Both the position numbers and the translations under genes were made by a program. The notes under the pieces were generated by a model that saw only the letters and a list, made by a program, of their open reading frames with translations, searched no databases and had not been told where the DNA came from. From NCBI GenBank assembly GCA_013396655.1, contig WBMV01005054.1:1206062-1270061 (forward strand): a DNA stretch of 64,000 nucleotides. Direction: 5' to 3'. Numbering within the stretch: position 1 is the first letter of the stretch; each line of letters opens with the position of its first letter. Shown piece after piece: positions 30,401-58,462 of the stretch. Source of the stretch: Campylorhamphus procurvoides. Taxonomy: Eukaryota > Chordata > Aves > Passeriformes > Dendrocolaptidae.

Positions 30401-30564
30401 CTCATCGTGTCCGTACCCACAAAATCTAATGGGAAGTGCCCACTTCTGCAATCTGTACTCTCTAGGAAGTGATATGACTTGTGTGTTTCTGCTTTAATAA
30501 ATTATTAAAAAAAGAAAAAAAAAAAAGGAAGGAAAATGACAGCCTCTGCTGGCAGTTTCCCCTG
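27490..30564 (-). other. TMEM184B: TMEM184B 3' UTR
   Basis: About 3.1 kb from the stop codon to a distal AATAAA at 27510-27515 (minus). A purine-rich A-run lies at ~30507-30530. The length is inferred from the signal; shorter alternative ends are possible. Confidence 0.6.
27510..27515 (-). promoter_or_regulatory. TMEM184B: TMEM184B distal poly(A) signal
   Basis: AATAAA on the minus strand. GT-rich sequence (CTGTGTGGTGCTGTCTGTGTG) lies about 45 bases downstream on that strand. Confidence 0.6.
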
Positions 30565-45296
<14,732 letters not shown>

Positions 45297-45584
45297 TCAA
45301 GGAAGAGAATCAAAAAGCAATTGAACCCAGCTGAAAGGAGTCAGGAGCATAACAGTTACAGTACTTGGCATCTCTCACATGCCTTTCACCAGGCCGCTCA
45401 CATGTTCTAGGAACGGGACCTAGATAAGTCTGCCACTGCCACCACTCGTGACACAACAAATCATGTGTTGTTCAGGAACCTCTCACATCCTCCATGAGAT
45501 CCTGAAACACTGCCACTGTCACCACCTTACTGCAATAACAATATTTCAGCACAAGACAAACAGGGCATTCACCTGAGATCACAG

Positions 45585-45865
45585 AATCATAAAATGGTTT
45601 GGGTTGGAAGGGATGTTAAAGATCACCTTGTTCCAACATCCCTGCCACGGGCAGGGACACCTTCCACTAGACCAGGGTGCTCAGAGCCCCATCCAGCCTA
45701 GCCTTGAAGACTTCCAGGGTTGGGGATTCATAACTTCTCTGGGCAACCAGTTTCAGTGCCTCACCACTCTCACAGCAAAGAATTTCTCCCTAATACCTAA
45801 TTTAACCTACTCTCAGTTCAAAACCATTCCCACTTGTCCTATCACTATATGCCCTTGTAAAAAGA
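45585..45865 (-). mobile_element. CR1 LINE 3' fragment in TMEM184B 5' intron
   Basis: The plus strand starts AGAATCATAAAATGGTTTGG, then TTGGAAGGGATGTTAAAGAT, and runs through CTTCTCTGGGCAACCAGTTT to CACTTGTCCTATCACTATAT, the reverse complement of the CR1 tail. The element is on the minus strand. Confidence 0.92.
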
Positions 45866-48800
45866 TAAGAAGGGAGTATCTAAATCATCCATACTGGAAA
45901 ACGACAAGCACGCCTAAGTTAACAACTCTATTTCCCACAAAAGTGCAGGCTATTTTGTCATTTCCTAGTGTTATGGTTAGTGTGCTAAGTAGCAACAGGC
46001 AAAAAGAAAATGTGCCACTCTGTTACAGTGCCACTGTGCAGCAAGGGGAGCGGGAGGAACAGTATCCTTATTCCTTCAGCAAGCAATCCCACCTCTCCTA
46101 TTGCCAGGTTGAAAACCACACTCAGCCCAAAGCACCCTCATTGGAAGGATATGCACTGAAAGCTTTCCTTGCCTGCAGAGCATGAAAGTTATGCTTTTGC
46201 CAAACACTGTGTGGCATGGTACACTTAGCCAGCCTGTTAGTAATTCTACTAACTTAGAATTATTTTCTACATGATGTGAATTTAACCTGATTGGCTTTTA
46301 AAAGCCAGTTGATCCATGAAAGCACACCCAGACCAAAAGAATATGCAAGATTTCAAAGACACATGACCCTTGGCCATTTCCTGGATATAAAGCTATCTTC
46401 TCTAAGTGGAACAAATTCTTGAAGGTCTAAGATCTAAAGTAGCTGTTATTTTCAATTTGGTTGTAAGCAGGCTCTAGTGTGACCTCTGGATTGCAGGACA
46501 ATAATCCACTTAAACCAAGATCACAAGCAGGCAGCCATTGGTTCTGTCCATTACAAGAGCTGCTTCTGATGTAGTTGCAGTGGCTGTTGAGAGGAACAGC
46601 ATAATGTTCCCTTCTGATAACCTCCTAATAGTTTTTGGAATACCCTTTCTGTAAAAACACAAGACACAGGTCTTATGCAGGCCTTTATGATGAGTAGATG
46701 GAAAGGGCTTTAGAAAGGCCAGTGATCCATTACCACAGTTTACAGCTGCAGCAGGGAGGGACCTGCCTGTCATTTACTGACAGTTCATTACACGACATAG
46801 AGCATACACTTGCAGAAGAACTGCCTCGGCCCTGCATCCCCTGAAGCCACAGCACAAACTGGGGACAGGTAACCAGTAAAAGCAGAGGGCCAGTAGCAAG
46901 TCCTTTCCACATGCACACTAAGGTGTGCAAATGACCCCTCCGGCACAGGCTTTTCCAAAGCATACACCTGCATCAGTGGTGTGCAGCACTTTGAAGTTAC
47001 TTATGCCACAGCCCACCTCATTTTTGCTTTCTTCGATGGGGGAAAGAGAAAAATCCTGGGAAAGACCCAGATTTGTTTAAGCAGATACTATCTTACTATA
47101 GATGGAGCTGCACCACTGCTGTGGTTTAAATTACAAACTAATTATCAAACTTGGCTTTTCTTCATTCTTTCCAATTGCTTTTCCAAAATAGCCCTGCTCT
47201 GAGTTACAGCTTTGTATAACTGCATGTACAGCAGGGTAATTCCTTTCCAGTCCTGATCAGTACAGAAAATATAACTGTTCAGTTTTGAGCTTCAAAGCAT
47301 ACACACACATTTCATTATCTATACTATATCTAAAAATTTGAAGAGATGAAGGCTAGATGGAGATGTCACAAGGTAGCAACTGAACATTCACAGTGCTGAG
47401 AGAGTGCTTCCACTAAGCTCATAAAGGGCACATCTAGAATGAAATCAGAGCAGATGCACCTGTGGTTAACCTAGGTCTAAAAAAAGTCCAACCAGCTGCA
47501 ATCCGGCACATCCCAGTGCACTTTGGGAGCTATGCAAGAGAGGAAGCTGCTAAGCCCTTCCTAAAGTTCATGGAGGAGAGGATCTGTACATCAGACCACA
47601 AGTGGTAAAAGGAACAGGATGTAGACATCCACACTCTAGCTAATCAAACCACATCAACCGCACAGACCCAAAGGCAGCGTCAGTAACATCAGAAGTGAAG
47701 ATATGAAAGGGAATTCTTCTGTGTCTCTGCTCTCATTTTAAAAGAAGTGAAAACAGCAAAAAGTGATCAATAAGCATTTTGACATGACACGCGTTATGTA
47801 TTCAGAAGCAGGGTCACTTACAAGTTCAAGTTGTGTATGTAACCTTAACACTGCCCCCTTGTGATTATACATCAACCACCATTAATTATAGGATTGTGTG
47901 TCATTCTTGACCAAATCCACTTTAATTGACACAGTCATCGAAACTCTTTCCAGCATTGTGTTCTGAGCATACAAACTCTTACAAGCCAGGGTTGTGCTTT
48001 TCCTACCCCAAAACCCAATATACCTCACCTGTTAGCACCCACGCTGTTCCTCAGGGGTGCCCCTGAGGACAGCTTTTTTGTACACTTGATGCTTTTTACT
48101 GGTTCTGTGCATCAGTTCACAGTTCATCTTCCTTGCCAGTGAAACATGAAAGAATGCTGTACTCCAAAATCTACAAAATTAACATACACCTTCCAAATTA
48201 TCCCTTCTAATCTCCTCAAGTCCCACACATTATAGCTACAGTGACAGGTATAAGCAGTGCACAAAGCTGTTATGAAAGACTACTGTATGCAAAAAGCTGA
48301 AGCTGCAAGAGTAAATCTGGTCTATACTTAAAGAAAAATAGCTAAATGCACAGATTATTGGCACCTTAACCAGGTGAGTGGATTTTGGCTCATTCACTAC
48401 CACCAGCTCAGCCTGTTGGCTCCTCTTTTGCTTTGTTAAAACGAGCATCATGTGGGTGGGCTGTGGCAACTCTCTTAACAGGCAAAGGCTTCTGAGATGC
48501 CCCTTCCCCTCTGTGCAACAGGACACAAGCCCAGCAAATCACTAGAAAAGGTTTCCAGTAAAGGTGGTGCTTGAGAGAATGTAACAGCAAACATGCTGCC
48601 GTGACAAGCTACAGATCAAGCACCTTGGCATAAACAGCTTCCCTCTGTAAATGTGTTTTGACACTTGTTTCTTGGACACCTACCGCCATCACAGCCCAAG
48701 TCGGTGCCACAATATACCTTTCTGCTTCCTCTCACATCTGGGTAAAAAGGTCCTTTCCAACAGGCACAAAGCTATTCCCTCCATCTTCACTCTTCCACTT

Positions 48801-50717
48801 TGCTACTCCAGTTGTGCAAGGACCTGACATCAGTCAGGCTCCTGGCTGTGATCTCTTTCCAGTGCTCCTCCCAGCTGGCTGTATTTCTCTGTTGTTTCTT
48901 GTGCATTTTAAGCTCCCTGGGACAACTGTCTTTTTGTTCTCTGTCCATACAGTTCCCAGCGCTGCAAGGTACCAAACCATGAGGAAGCCGCTTGACATTA
49001 CCACATGTCAAATTAGGGGCATTTAGAAACATGAATTACCAACGTAACACAAACCAACCTAATGCATAATAAATTCTGAAGGGTTTCTCACTCTTTTGCC
49101 ATATCTTGTTTTCTCTGCCCATCTCTTTCATCTCTACCTCACTGCTTCCAGTTCAAGGGAGAGTAAAGTTACTTGTACACTTATTCTCCCTCTCTGGAAA
49201 GCTCTGCTAAATATATCAAAGGAAAATATTTCAACACTTCTAAATTTCAGACTTGAAGCCTTCCCCATCTCCAACCGACTACCTTGCTCCCTCCGGAGGT
49301 AATCTGAAATATAACAGGACCAAGAGAACAGAGAGCCAGGAAAAGCACCAAATTTTGGAAACTGGAAACATGCACACATAAAAGTACATCTAGGTAAACA
49401 CACAGGGCTTTCGGATGCAGGATTAGATGTATTTCAGGATGATCATGGGAAACTTGGATCAGAGCTGGTACGATTCTTCTATGTGGGCTACATGAGCTTC
49501 AGGCAGTGCTTAGGTCTGTGTGAGGTCTATACCCAATAATCTCCAATACTAAAGGCAGAAATCACACCCCTATGCCCTACAAGCTGCTACCTGTTCCTGC
49601 CCAGAAGTCATTACAAGTTACACACGTTAGAGCAAGATACGACCTTGTACTGCCAGGGCATTAGCTTAAACACCAACCTAGTACAAGCTTAAACTTATCT
49701 AACAGGCCTTCTGAGAGCACTTTAGGAATATTAGGGACTGTTCTCAATGGAAGGAGGGGAAAGGCAAACAAAACAAAGCTTGTGCTATTTCTATCAAGAC
49801 AACTATCCTGATAAAAACCTAGAGGTGCTAAACACTGTTATTAGGATTCTTGATAGAGAAGTGGTTCTAAACTGCACGGGGACCAGTTCTGTAAGAGACA
49901 CCACACTGATGTAAAGCTAGCAGGGATGTGTCCACAGAAAAACAGCAGTGCACTAATTCTCCAGCAGGAGCAGATTGCCAGTCCTGCATCTTTTGGAAAC
50001 AGAGACCTTCTGTCTCCAGTATTAACACAGCAGCCACTTTCACCAAAATTAAAACTCAGAAGAGTAAACAGGCAGGATGTGGCACAAACGAAAACAAAAA
50101 AACTTCATTTCTGGCTTGCATAAAGGCATGGAAAATGTTACCACTGAGGAGGAGCTATTTCTACATAAATAAACATAAATACAGAAACCTCATTTCTGAT
50201 GCAACAAAAGTGGTGTAAGAGGAGGAAAGAAAGGTTCCGGCTTGGTCCTTCAGTTCCATGGGGTATTTCTGAACATATACTCAACCACAGCCTAGTAAAG
50301 GAGGAGGTGACTGCCTGCTCTGACCAAGACCTACTGCAGTGCCAGTAGGAGAAGAACCCCAAACAACGTAATTCTGAAGCCATTCTCTCCCATCTGCAAA
50401 CAGTCTATGTTTTTAAAACAGATCATCTCATAGGAGGCTAAAAGTATTTAATTTCTAAACTGCTGAGAGAGCAAAGAATGATACACAAAGCCAACCCATG
50501 AAAGAGTCTTAACAGCTAAGCCTCCTTCTGTTGTACAAGACACAATCCAACAAAACACACATGACCTGGCTGCAGGGTTCTCCTAGAGAGCTACGAGACA
50601 AGAAAATGTTGCTCCTTAAAACCTACTCCACACTTACTGTAGCTTTAAATATCCACCATGCTGAACTTTGTTTCTGTTAAGATACCAAAAACCCATTTTC
50701 CACTACCCTCTTAAGTT

Positions 50718-50795
50718 CTTATTCCTCCAAGAGTTTCTTTATTAAATTATCCTTATTCCTCCAAGAGTTTATCCATTAAATTATTCTTATTCTGG
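50718..50795. repeat. 34-bp tandem repeat, about 2.3 copies
   Basis: Units beginning CTTATTCCTCCAAGAGTTT start at 50718 and 50752, and a shorter third unit starts at 50786. The period is 34 bases. Confidence 0.85.
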
Positions 50796-53700
50796 ATCCA
50801 AAAAGACCAATACAGAAGTGTCATGCAGTAGATTCATCAAAGTCTAAACTTTCTATATCTATTAGGACACAAGCAAGAACTTTATATTAGTGAAAGCAGG
50901 AGCTTAATGTTTTTTTCAGAATGTGCCCTAGACTCACAAGGAATACAGAAACACAGGACAAAATGGTTTAAGGTTTATTTTAGACTATTTTAATTATAAC
51001 AATGCCTGGAACTGCCAACTGGGATCAGCTCTTTCCATTGTGCTAGGTATACATGACAAATTCATAATTGATTTAAGGTCTTTTCAACACCCAAAGGCAC
51101 AGCATCACCAGCTGATATTGCAAAAGGTAGAAAAGGAGAAGAGAGTCAGGACAAAATAACACTACAGTAAGAGAATCAGTAGTGCAGCTCAAATCAGTGA
51201 TGGCAATCCAAGAAAAATCAAATGCTTTTACATTTATTACTTCTTAAATTGCTTTTGCTCTCTGGGGTGACATCTAGTTTACTTAGCTATGAGACATGAA
51301 AAGGTCCCAACAGTGCATTTTTAAGCTCTCCAGTAGCACTCCCAAAACAATCTGAGTTAAGTATCCGACCTGGCATGCAATTTTAACTCCTACAACTCAT
51401 TTACATTTTACTACTCATGCTGGGCAAAGCTTTCTTAACGTCAAGCCAGTGAAAGCCATCTCACAACACATACAAAGGCACACATACGTAACTCCGAACG
51501 CAGGTAAGCAGTGCTGTGCTTGGCCAGAAGAAACGCATTCACAAGACTTACAAACACACAAAGTGATTGAATCTACAGTCACTGCACTTCATGTCAGCCT
51601 GATGTACTTCTCTGTCTGCACAACAACTTCAGATTCAAATGCAGTTCTTGTCAATGTTATTTCTCTAGAGGAGCGAGCAGTCTGAATGCTGAAGAGATGT
51701 CCCAGTCACAATTTTCACAGTTGTCAGTACAGTCAGTGAAACAAGAGAAAAGTGTCACTAGGACACAAAATCAGTAGCATCAGCATGAGCAGAACAGAAA
51801 GATCATTAGGAAGACCAAAACACAGGGCAAGGTACACATCCGCTAAGCCGTACTCAAGAGATGATCCAATGCCCACACACACATAAGAGCACATCCTATA
51901 CACAAACAATTTAACCTTCAACAAGATCACACCACTTCTTTTATCATTTTAAGGAAATTTAAATTTGAGAATACCACAAAAATCTTCCCTTGCAGCTCAC
52001 GCAGCCCCCACCCATTTTGCTAATCCATAGTCATCTGAAGAGAGAGCAGCTTCCCCGCCCCATGCCCTCATTTAAAAACCCAGAATCAACAATAAAACCC
52101 TTTTACCCTGAGCCATGCACTCTTCTTTCCAGAGTTTTTTTCTGCTCTATTAATTTCTGTTGTCTCACTGTATTCGCACAGCCCTCCTCTCCCCATCCTC
52201 CTCCTTTTTTTTTTTGTTTGTGGACCGACCAACATTGTGATAGGTCAACAGCCAACATCCAGTCCCTTTTTTGGAAGGGAACAGGAAAAAGAGAGAAAGG
52301 GGGAAGGAGATGAGAAGGGATGTTCCCCTATCTTCAACCTGCTCCTTTGAGAACAGGATCAAACACACTTGGGCCATGTGCTGCATCCCTTTCTCATACT
52401 CCCAAGTAGCCCCACTCCACACAAACCAGCGAAGCCCTCTGTTCCCAGGGGAGAACACAGAAAGCCTACAAAGACATTTTGCAACTGGCAGAAGGGAAAG
52501 ATACAAGAAAAAAAAAGGTGTGTTGTAAACAGTTGTGTCCAGAGTGACAGAGGAAGTTTGCTCTTCCTTTTCCAAATTCTCAAGAACAAAGTCAAATCAG
52601 AATTTATCCCAGTACCACTTGCATTCATTGTTCCCCTCCTCTAAGTGCCAAGACAGACCAGACAACAGTTTTAAAGTTGCCACAGGGTATACAGTTACTC
52701 TAAGAAGAATCAGAAGTCAAGCTCTACATCAGGATGGAAAGATACCGAACACATGGAAGTCACACACAAAGGGAGCTGTTTTAATACACTGGAGTATACT
52801 TTTCCACGTAGAATACAAAACATAGAATCTTTCAGATTAGATCCACACTTTAGGAAGCAAATGTGCTGGAAGAGCCCAGACATCTTATCACAGGCCTAGG
52901 CAATTGTGCACTGAGAGCAATGGCACATTTGACTTCACTAAATCATTTTTGATGCAGACATGCAGCAGTGTTGTAAAAGCAATGATTCTCAGCAAAGTAC
53001 CCAAGGTGACTCACTATGAAGCCATTCTGTTATTGCTAAAATAACAACTGGTTGGCTTATTTTCGTTTGTGGGTTGTTGCTTTTTTGCTCCTGCCCAATG
53101 TTACGCCCTCCACAGTTCTCTCCTGCACTGCTACTTGATCCAGAAAAACAAAAATCCAACAGAGAAAAACTTCTGAAAGCAGAACTAGGACCTTTGTATT
53201 CCTGGACTCATGGAAGAGGAGAGTTCCTCCTCCAAAAAAATGCCAAGTCCCAGATACATCAGTATTAGAGCTTTTTTAGTTAAAGAGTAAGCCCAGGCAC
53301 AGCACTTCCCTTATAGAAAAGTATCTCTGGAAGCTCACAGGTAGAGAGCAATGCCTGGGGCAGGAACCATTCTCACCCTTGCTGGCTAAAGCACAGCAAG
53401 AAGAGGCAACATCAGAGGGGAAAACCTTGTCCAGCATCCTCTTCCAAAGGCTACTTATGCCACAGGACTGGCTAGGAGCTGCTCCCCCTTTTCTGACTCA
53501 GCACCAAGGCTGACCACAGAGCTTTGCAGAACGTCACCAGTACTGTTAGAAGCTGACAGATGCCGACAGCCATTAAAACACATTTCATGGTGATTCCAAA
53601 ATCCATCCTCCCTATCCCAAAAGCCACCAACAGCAGTGCGTTTTCTCTATATAGAAAGAAACACACAATGTATCTGAGGGGGCACACTTGAAAAAAAGAC

Positions 53701-54447
53701 AAAACTTCAAACCAATGTTTTCAGACACCATAACATTAAATTACTCAGTTGCATGAAATTGCCTAAATGGGAATTTATATAAGTAACTTCTAGCTTAAGA
53801 CTCTTGTAAAATCAGCACCATCACAAAGTCATTGGGAGCAGGGAAAGGAAGTCTGTAAGTCAGGAGAGTGAGGTCACTCCCAGCTCCCATGGGACAATTA
53901 GCTGCAAATAGCTTCACCCACCACTAACCAGCCTTTCCCAGCAAAACAGGCAAGGAGACAAGTTGTGGTGAGCCAAGAAGAGAAATTCACCTCTGTGATC
54001 TGCCTCCTCAGGTGATTGACTTGTCCAGGTTCATTTTAAGCATCCTGGACAGAGGCACAGCTATGTACATTACTGCTGCCCGGAGATGACCAGGCAGCTG
54101 CAGGCTCCCAAGCAGTCAGCTCAGCAGCCACCAATAGCAACCATGTCATGTTCTGTAGCCTGGGGAGGGAACACTGCATCAGCAAGGTCAGCTTTTAAGG
54201 TATTATTTCATCTCATCTCCTTCTTGAAGCCTCACTGCTGCACTACATAACATGTTGCATTTTCTTTGCTGAATCAGAAGGACCTTTTTTCCTACTTTTT
54301 TTGCCACAGAGTTGATCAGGGGCCACATGTACAACACACCTAGGCAGAGAGGAACGTTTTCCCATTTGGCACAAAAAATTTGAGGCCATGACGCCATCTC
54401 TCTATGCTCTTGGTCACCCTTCATTATACAACATCCTCAAATAGCTG

Positions 54448-54582
54448 ATCCTTTCAGCATCATCACACTCTCAGGCACTGTGACTGTAGGATAATAACAG
54501 CAATATTCCCATCCTTTCAGTATCATCACACTTCCAGGCACTGTGACTGTAGGATAATAACAGCAATATTCCCATCCTTTCA
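54448..54582. repeat. 63-bp tandem repeat, about 2.1 copies
   Basis: Units beginning ATCCTTTCAG start at 54448 and 54511, and a partial third starts at 54574. The copies share GGCACTGTGACTGTAGGATA and AACAGCAATATTCCC with few differences. Confidence 0.9.
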
Positions 54583-57521
54583 ATACAGAGAGATATTTAA
54601 GGCTGGGGAGACAAAAATCCAGGTACCTATGGGTTAATGCTGCAGGTAGAGCATGTCAATCAACTCTCTTTTCAGGTTTCCCATAAATTATGCCCCTCAG
54701 AGGTTACAAAGACCTGGTCAATGCCAGATACGGCACAGTTCCTGAGCAGCTTGCCTATACACTGCATTTTCCCTGGACACAGTTTGCTCTGTTGCTTTTC
54801 CAGACCTGTTACTTACACAATCACAAACAAAAACCTCATGGAAGTTGAGCTGATTTTCAGATTAGAGAGAACCTGGCTATGAGTAAGTACTACAGTCCCC
54901 TGCCTCTTCCTAGAGGAGGGAGACACTGAGGCGAGACTCCTGAAGGGTGGTTGTAACTCATTGCTTTCACTTCCAAAACTGCTCTGGGAAGTTGCTGCTC
55001 TCTCCAAAAGCACTGCTTAAAGGAGGGGAAAAAAAAAAGCAGCAGAAAAAAACCCCACCATCAAAACCCTTTCTATAAGAGCGTTTTCAGTTCATGCACT
55101 ATAATATTTTACATTTATTTTAGCTGGGTGTTTTAATCCATCTTATCACAACATCAAACCACTTTCAGAGTCTCAACCGTTCTAGTAGGGTGTAATGTCT
55201 TGACAGGAAACTGTTCTTCCACCATAAGGAAGCAAACTCCGAAGAGTTTGAGAAGAAGCAAGAACAATACACTGCTTCATGCAAATAGCTGGGCAAGTCA
55301 ACACACAAAACTCAAACACAACACAATTCCCTACAACACTTTAAATTTCCAGGGCCTCTGTGAGAGCAATCAATCATAACCTCTAAAACAGAGAAAAGCT
55401 TCAGCACCCAGCCCTGGCTGTTCAATAGTGCACAGCTGCTTTGTTACGCAGAGAGCCAGCAGCAGGCCTGGACTAGAAAAGCTCAACTGTACAAAGGTTA
55501 AATGCAGTTTCTCTCTGAGGCTTTACTACACTCATCATTTTGTACACAAACCAACCTGTACACTCACTGCTGCTTTCCTTGGTTTCCTCAATTTTAGGCT
55601 TAAAACACTGAGAAAACTAGTCACAGAAGTGACTCTACAGAATCAACAAGTCTGATTTGAAACTTCATATTTTACCTCAACCTTCAATACTTTGAACCAG
55701 GCTCTTGAAGCAGCTAGGACCAAATTGCGAACATCTCCTGAGGAATTCATGGCGCCCACCAGCCATTGCTGCAAGAGCTCAAAGATATCCTTTGAGCTGC
55801 TGGAAAATGAAACAGGCACTCCTGCTAGAAGGAGAAGGTAAGAGTTTATCTTCATCACTGCAAACATAAGCCAATTAAACATGCACCCCAAATTGGAGGG
55901 TAGAAGGAGCAACGGGTAAGTTCCTCACATGGAAATTAAAAAGTTGTCACATCAAAATATGATTATTAGATGTTTTAGTTAATTCAACAGCAGAACCAGG
56001 TAGAAAAAGAAACTACCCTTTTATTTTTTTGGCGGGAGGGGCATGTTTTAAAAGTTAATTTGAGCTGGGGAAAAAACCTCACCCCACCCTTCCTTTATCC
56101 ATGAGAAAAAAAGAATCCTAATCCCACAACTACAAACTGCATAAGCTCACCTTCCAGCCTGCGACCAGCAGACAGGCAAACAAGCTGACAGAGAACAAGG
56201 CGGATTTCTAGCTGGATTCCATCAAATGGTTAGAGACCCACCAGCTCAGAATGCCTTCGTTACGCCAAATCAGCCAGTCACGCTGAACTTCATTTGACCA
56301 GCTTGGGCATATCTAAGAACTTTCCCCTTTTAACTGCCACGCGTCCCAAGGAGACAGACAAGCAAAGTACAAAAGTTTGTCCGAGTGGTTGGGAGGTGCT
56401 CTTCCCCTTGCTCCACATTTCCAAAACACAAACTGGTCAGCACTCTGAACTAACTGTAGAGACCTGCGCAGAATGCAAAGAAAAACACCTGCCCACACCA
56501 TCGAGGTGGTTAGGAACACTGACTTCAGTAGTAAAGCTCTCCTGATCATTTTACAGCAAGATCAAATCACTTCTGCTTCAGATGCAGAGGTACCCACCTG
56601 CATACATGCCACTTCTGGTTTACAGCACAACCATAAAAAATGATGGTATTGAAGACCTAAAAATCTGCTCCACTAGACCAGAGCAGATTTGAAGCCCATT
56701 TTTTTCAGGGCAGTGGTGCAAAAACGCCTAAAGTAGGCCTTTGGAGAATACCTTCAATGTAAGAAAAGCTCTCCGTAAAGCCCTATTGTTTAGTACTTTG
56801 CCACCATCCTAAAAGCATGAGAGTTTATTTTTTCCAACAGTACCACAGAAATACAAACCTTTCAGTACTAGAAACCTGAATGACATGAACATTTCTAGAG
56901 ACATCTGTGTTCCCTCTTAGGGAGGCTGCTAAGCTCTGAGACTCAAGGGTAACCTCCAGCAACACAAGTTCAAAGGCTCAGTTAACCGCTGTGTCAAAAG
57001 AGCCAAGTCTTTGTTAGTGGGATGTATGCTTTATTACATTCTCATCGATTGTTTTCTTTTTCCTGCAGGATAGAAAGATATATCTATTCACCCTGTTAGC
57101 CTTTGCTCTATTATTGATCAATACCTTCTATTTTTATCGTTGACAGAGGTAAACAGTCTTCTCTCTGGGGAAACCTGTCTTTGGGTCTTCAATAATTACT
57201 CCTGTTCAAGCTCCCTTCGTGGCAAGAACAGTTTCAAACTTTCTGTAAGCAGGAACCATCTTCAGTATTTCCTCTTGATTTCCCACTCCCCCTGTCCTCC
57301 CACTCTTGACAGCTTCACAGTGTTCCAGGCAGCTTTCATAAAGCTGTGTCTGAAACCACTCTAGTCCCTTTTCACAATTCATCAGAACCCAGTCATGCAC
57401 ACGTTCCTCCAAAGCCCTCCTTCCACTACACACTGCAGCTGCCAAGGCTGAATTAGCCCTCACGGCGCAAATAAAATTTCAAGACACCACGAGCATCCAA
57501 ACAAGCCCCATCCTAACTCAC

Positions 57522-57720
57522 CTGCGATGCAAGGGAACACAGGCACAGCAACAGCCTCCTCGCTCACACCTACCACACCAGCACATTCACACGGTGTCTT
57601 GTCAGCTCATCCAGCCGGGACCACGCAAGGCACAGCAAACACAAACCTCGTGCCCACCACTTTGCTGGAGTCTGCTGGGGTCTCCCAGCCCACCCAGGGA
57701 CAGACACCCCCGTGCAGGCA
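57522..57720 (-). other. TMEM184B: TMEM184B non-coding leader exon (5' limit uncertain)
   Basis: The minus strand reads CTTGCATCGCAG then GTGAGTTAGG at 57516-57521, a near-consensus donor at the edge of a GC-rich region, where a TMEM184B first exon is expected. The 5' end given is nominal. Confidence 0.5.
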
Positions 57721-58110
57721 GTGACACCCTCCCAGTGCCGCCAAGGGAGCGTGGCAGCACCGGGGAACGCGGGGGCTCCGCTCGTGAGTGTGTATGGGGC
57801 GAGTGGGTGAGAGGGTGGGTGAGAGTGGGTGTGAGGGTGCGTGGGCTGCAGCAGGGACATGCTGGGCAGGGGTAAGGAACTGGGTGGGCTGCAGCAGGGA
57901 CATGCTGAGCAGGGGGAAGGAACTGGGTGGGCTGCACCGGGGGCTGGGCTGTGGGGGCTGCACTGGGAGTCTGTGCGGGAGGAAGGAGCGCGGAGGGCAA
58001 TGGCCCTGGGTGGCCCTGGGGGCACACCGGGGAGCGGCAGAAGCGGTGGGGGGTCGCGGCCACGCCGGGCCCATGTAAGCGAGGCCGTGGGGGCCTCCCC
58101 GAGCCACCCN
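57590..58110. promoter_or_regulatory. TMEM184B: GC-rich putative TMEM184B promoter region
   Basis: A sharp rise in G+C between AT-rich flanks, next to the inferred leader-exon donor. It includes a GTGAG-rich stretch and a 43-bp minisatellite. It ends at a single N (58110). Confidence 0.5.
57843..57938. repeat. 43-bp minisatellite, about 2.2 copies
   Basis: GGGCTGCAGCAGGGACATGC starts at 57843 and again at 57886, and a third GGGCTGCA start is at 57929. The period is 43 bases. It lies inside the GC-rich region. Confidence 0.9.
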
Positions 58111-58462
58111 GTAGGGAATCTGTCAATCACTAAATCCTAAAATTCCCCTTGCCACCCCTTTATCAAGGAATACCTGAATTACGGTGGGAAGTTATCAAGA
58201 CACTAAATTGTAATGTAATTAACCAGTCGTAAAAATAATGACTTAACTGTAGCCATATAAGGGGAAATATGTGAAATGCATATGTATACCATGTAATAAA
58301 TACATATAAAGTGGCTGGATAAAAGCCAGACACACACTGTACTTGAGACATGAGTTGGTGGAGCGAAGACTCCCCCGTCATGTCCAGGCCTGCATTGCTC
58401 TTACCATACAATAAACCTTTTATTATAAAAATTCATTTGATTGAGCCTCTGTTTCTCACAGA
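58111..58462 (+). mobile_element. ERV LTR upstream of TMEM184B
   Basis: An AT-rich block with TATAAA (58305-58310), then AATAAA (58410-58415), and the tail GATTGAGCCTCTGTTTCTCA reads as U3-R-U5 of a retroviral LTR on the plus strand. It starts straight after the N at 58110, so the 5' end may be missing or misjoined. No internal region was seen. Confidence 0.6.

Noticed and set aside
45604..46185. 193-codon plus-strand open frame
   Set aside because: The first half is antisense CR1 sequence and the rest has no recognisable similarity; treated as chance.
57570..58130. Proline/serine/histidine-rich open frames on the minus strand
   Set aside because: Produced by the 43-bp minisatellite and GC-rich promoter sequence, and crossing an N. 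All three frames are open, which argues for composition rather than coding.
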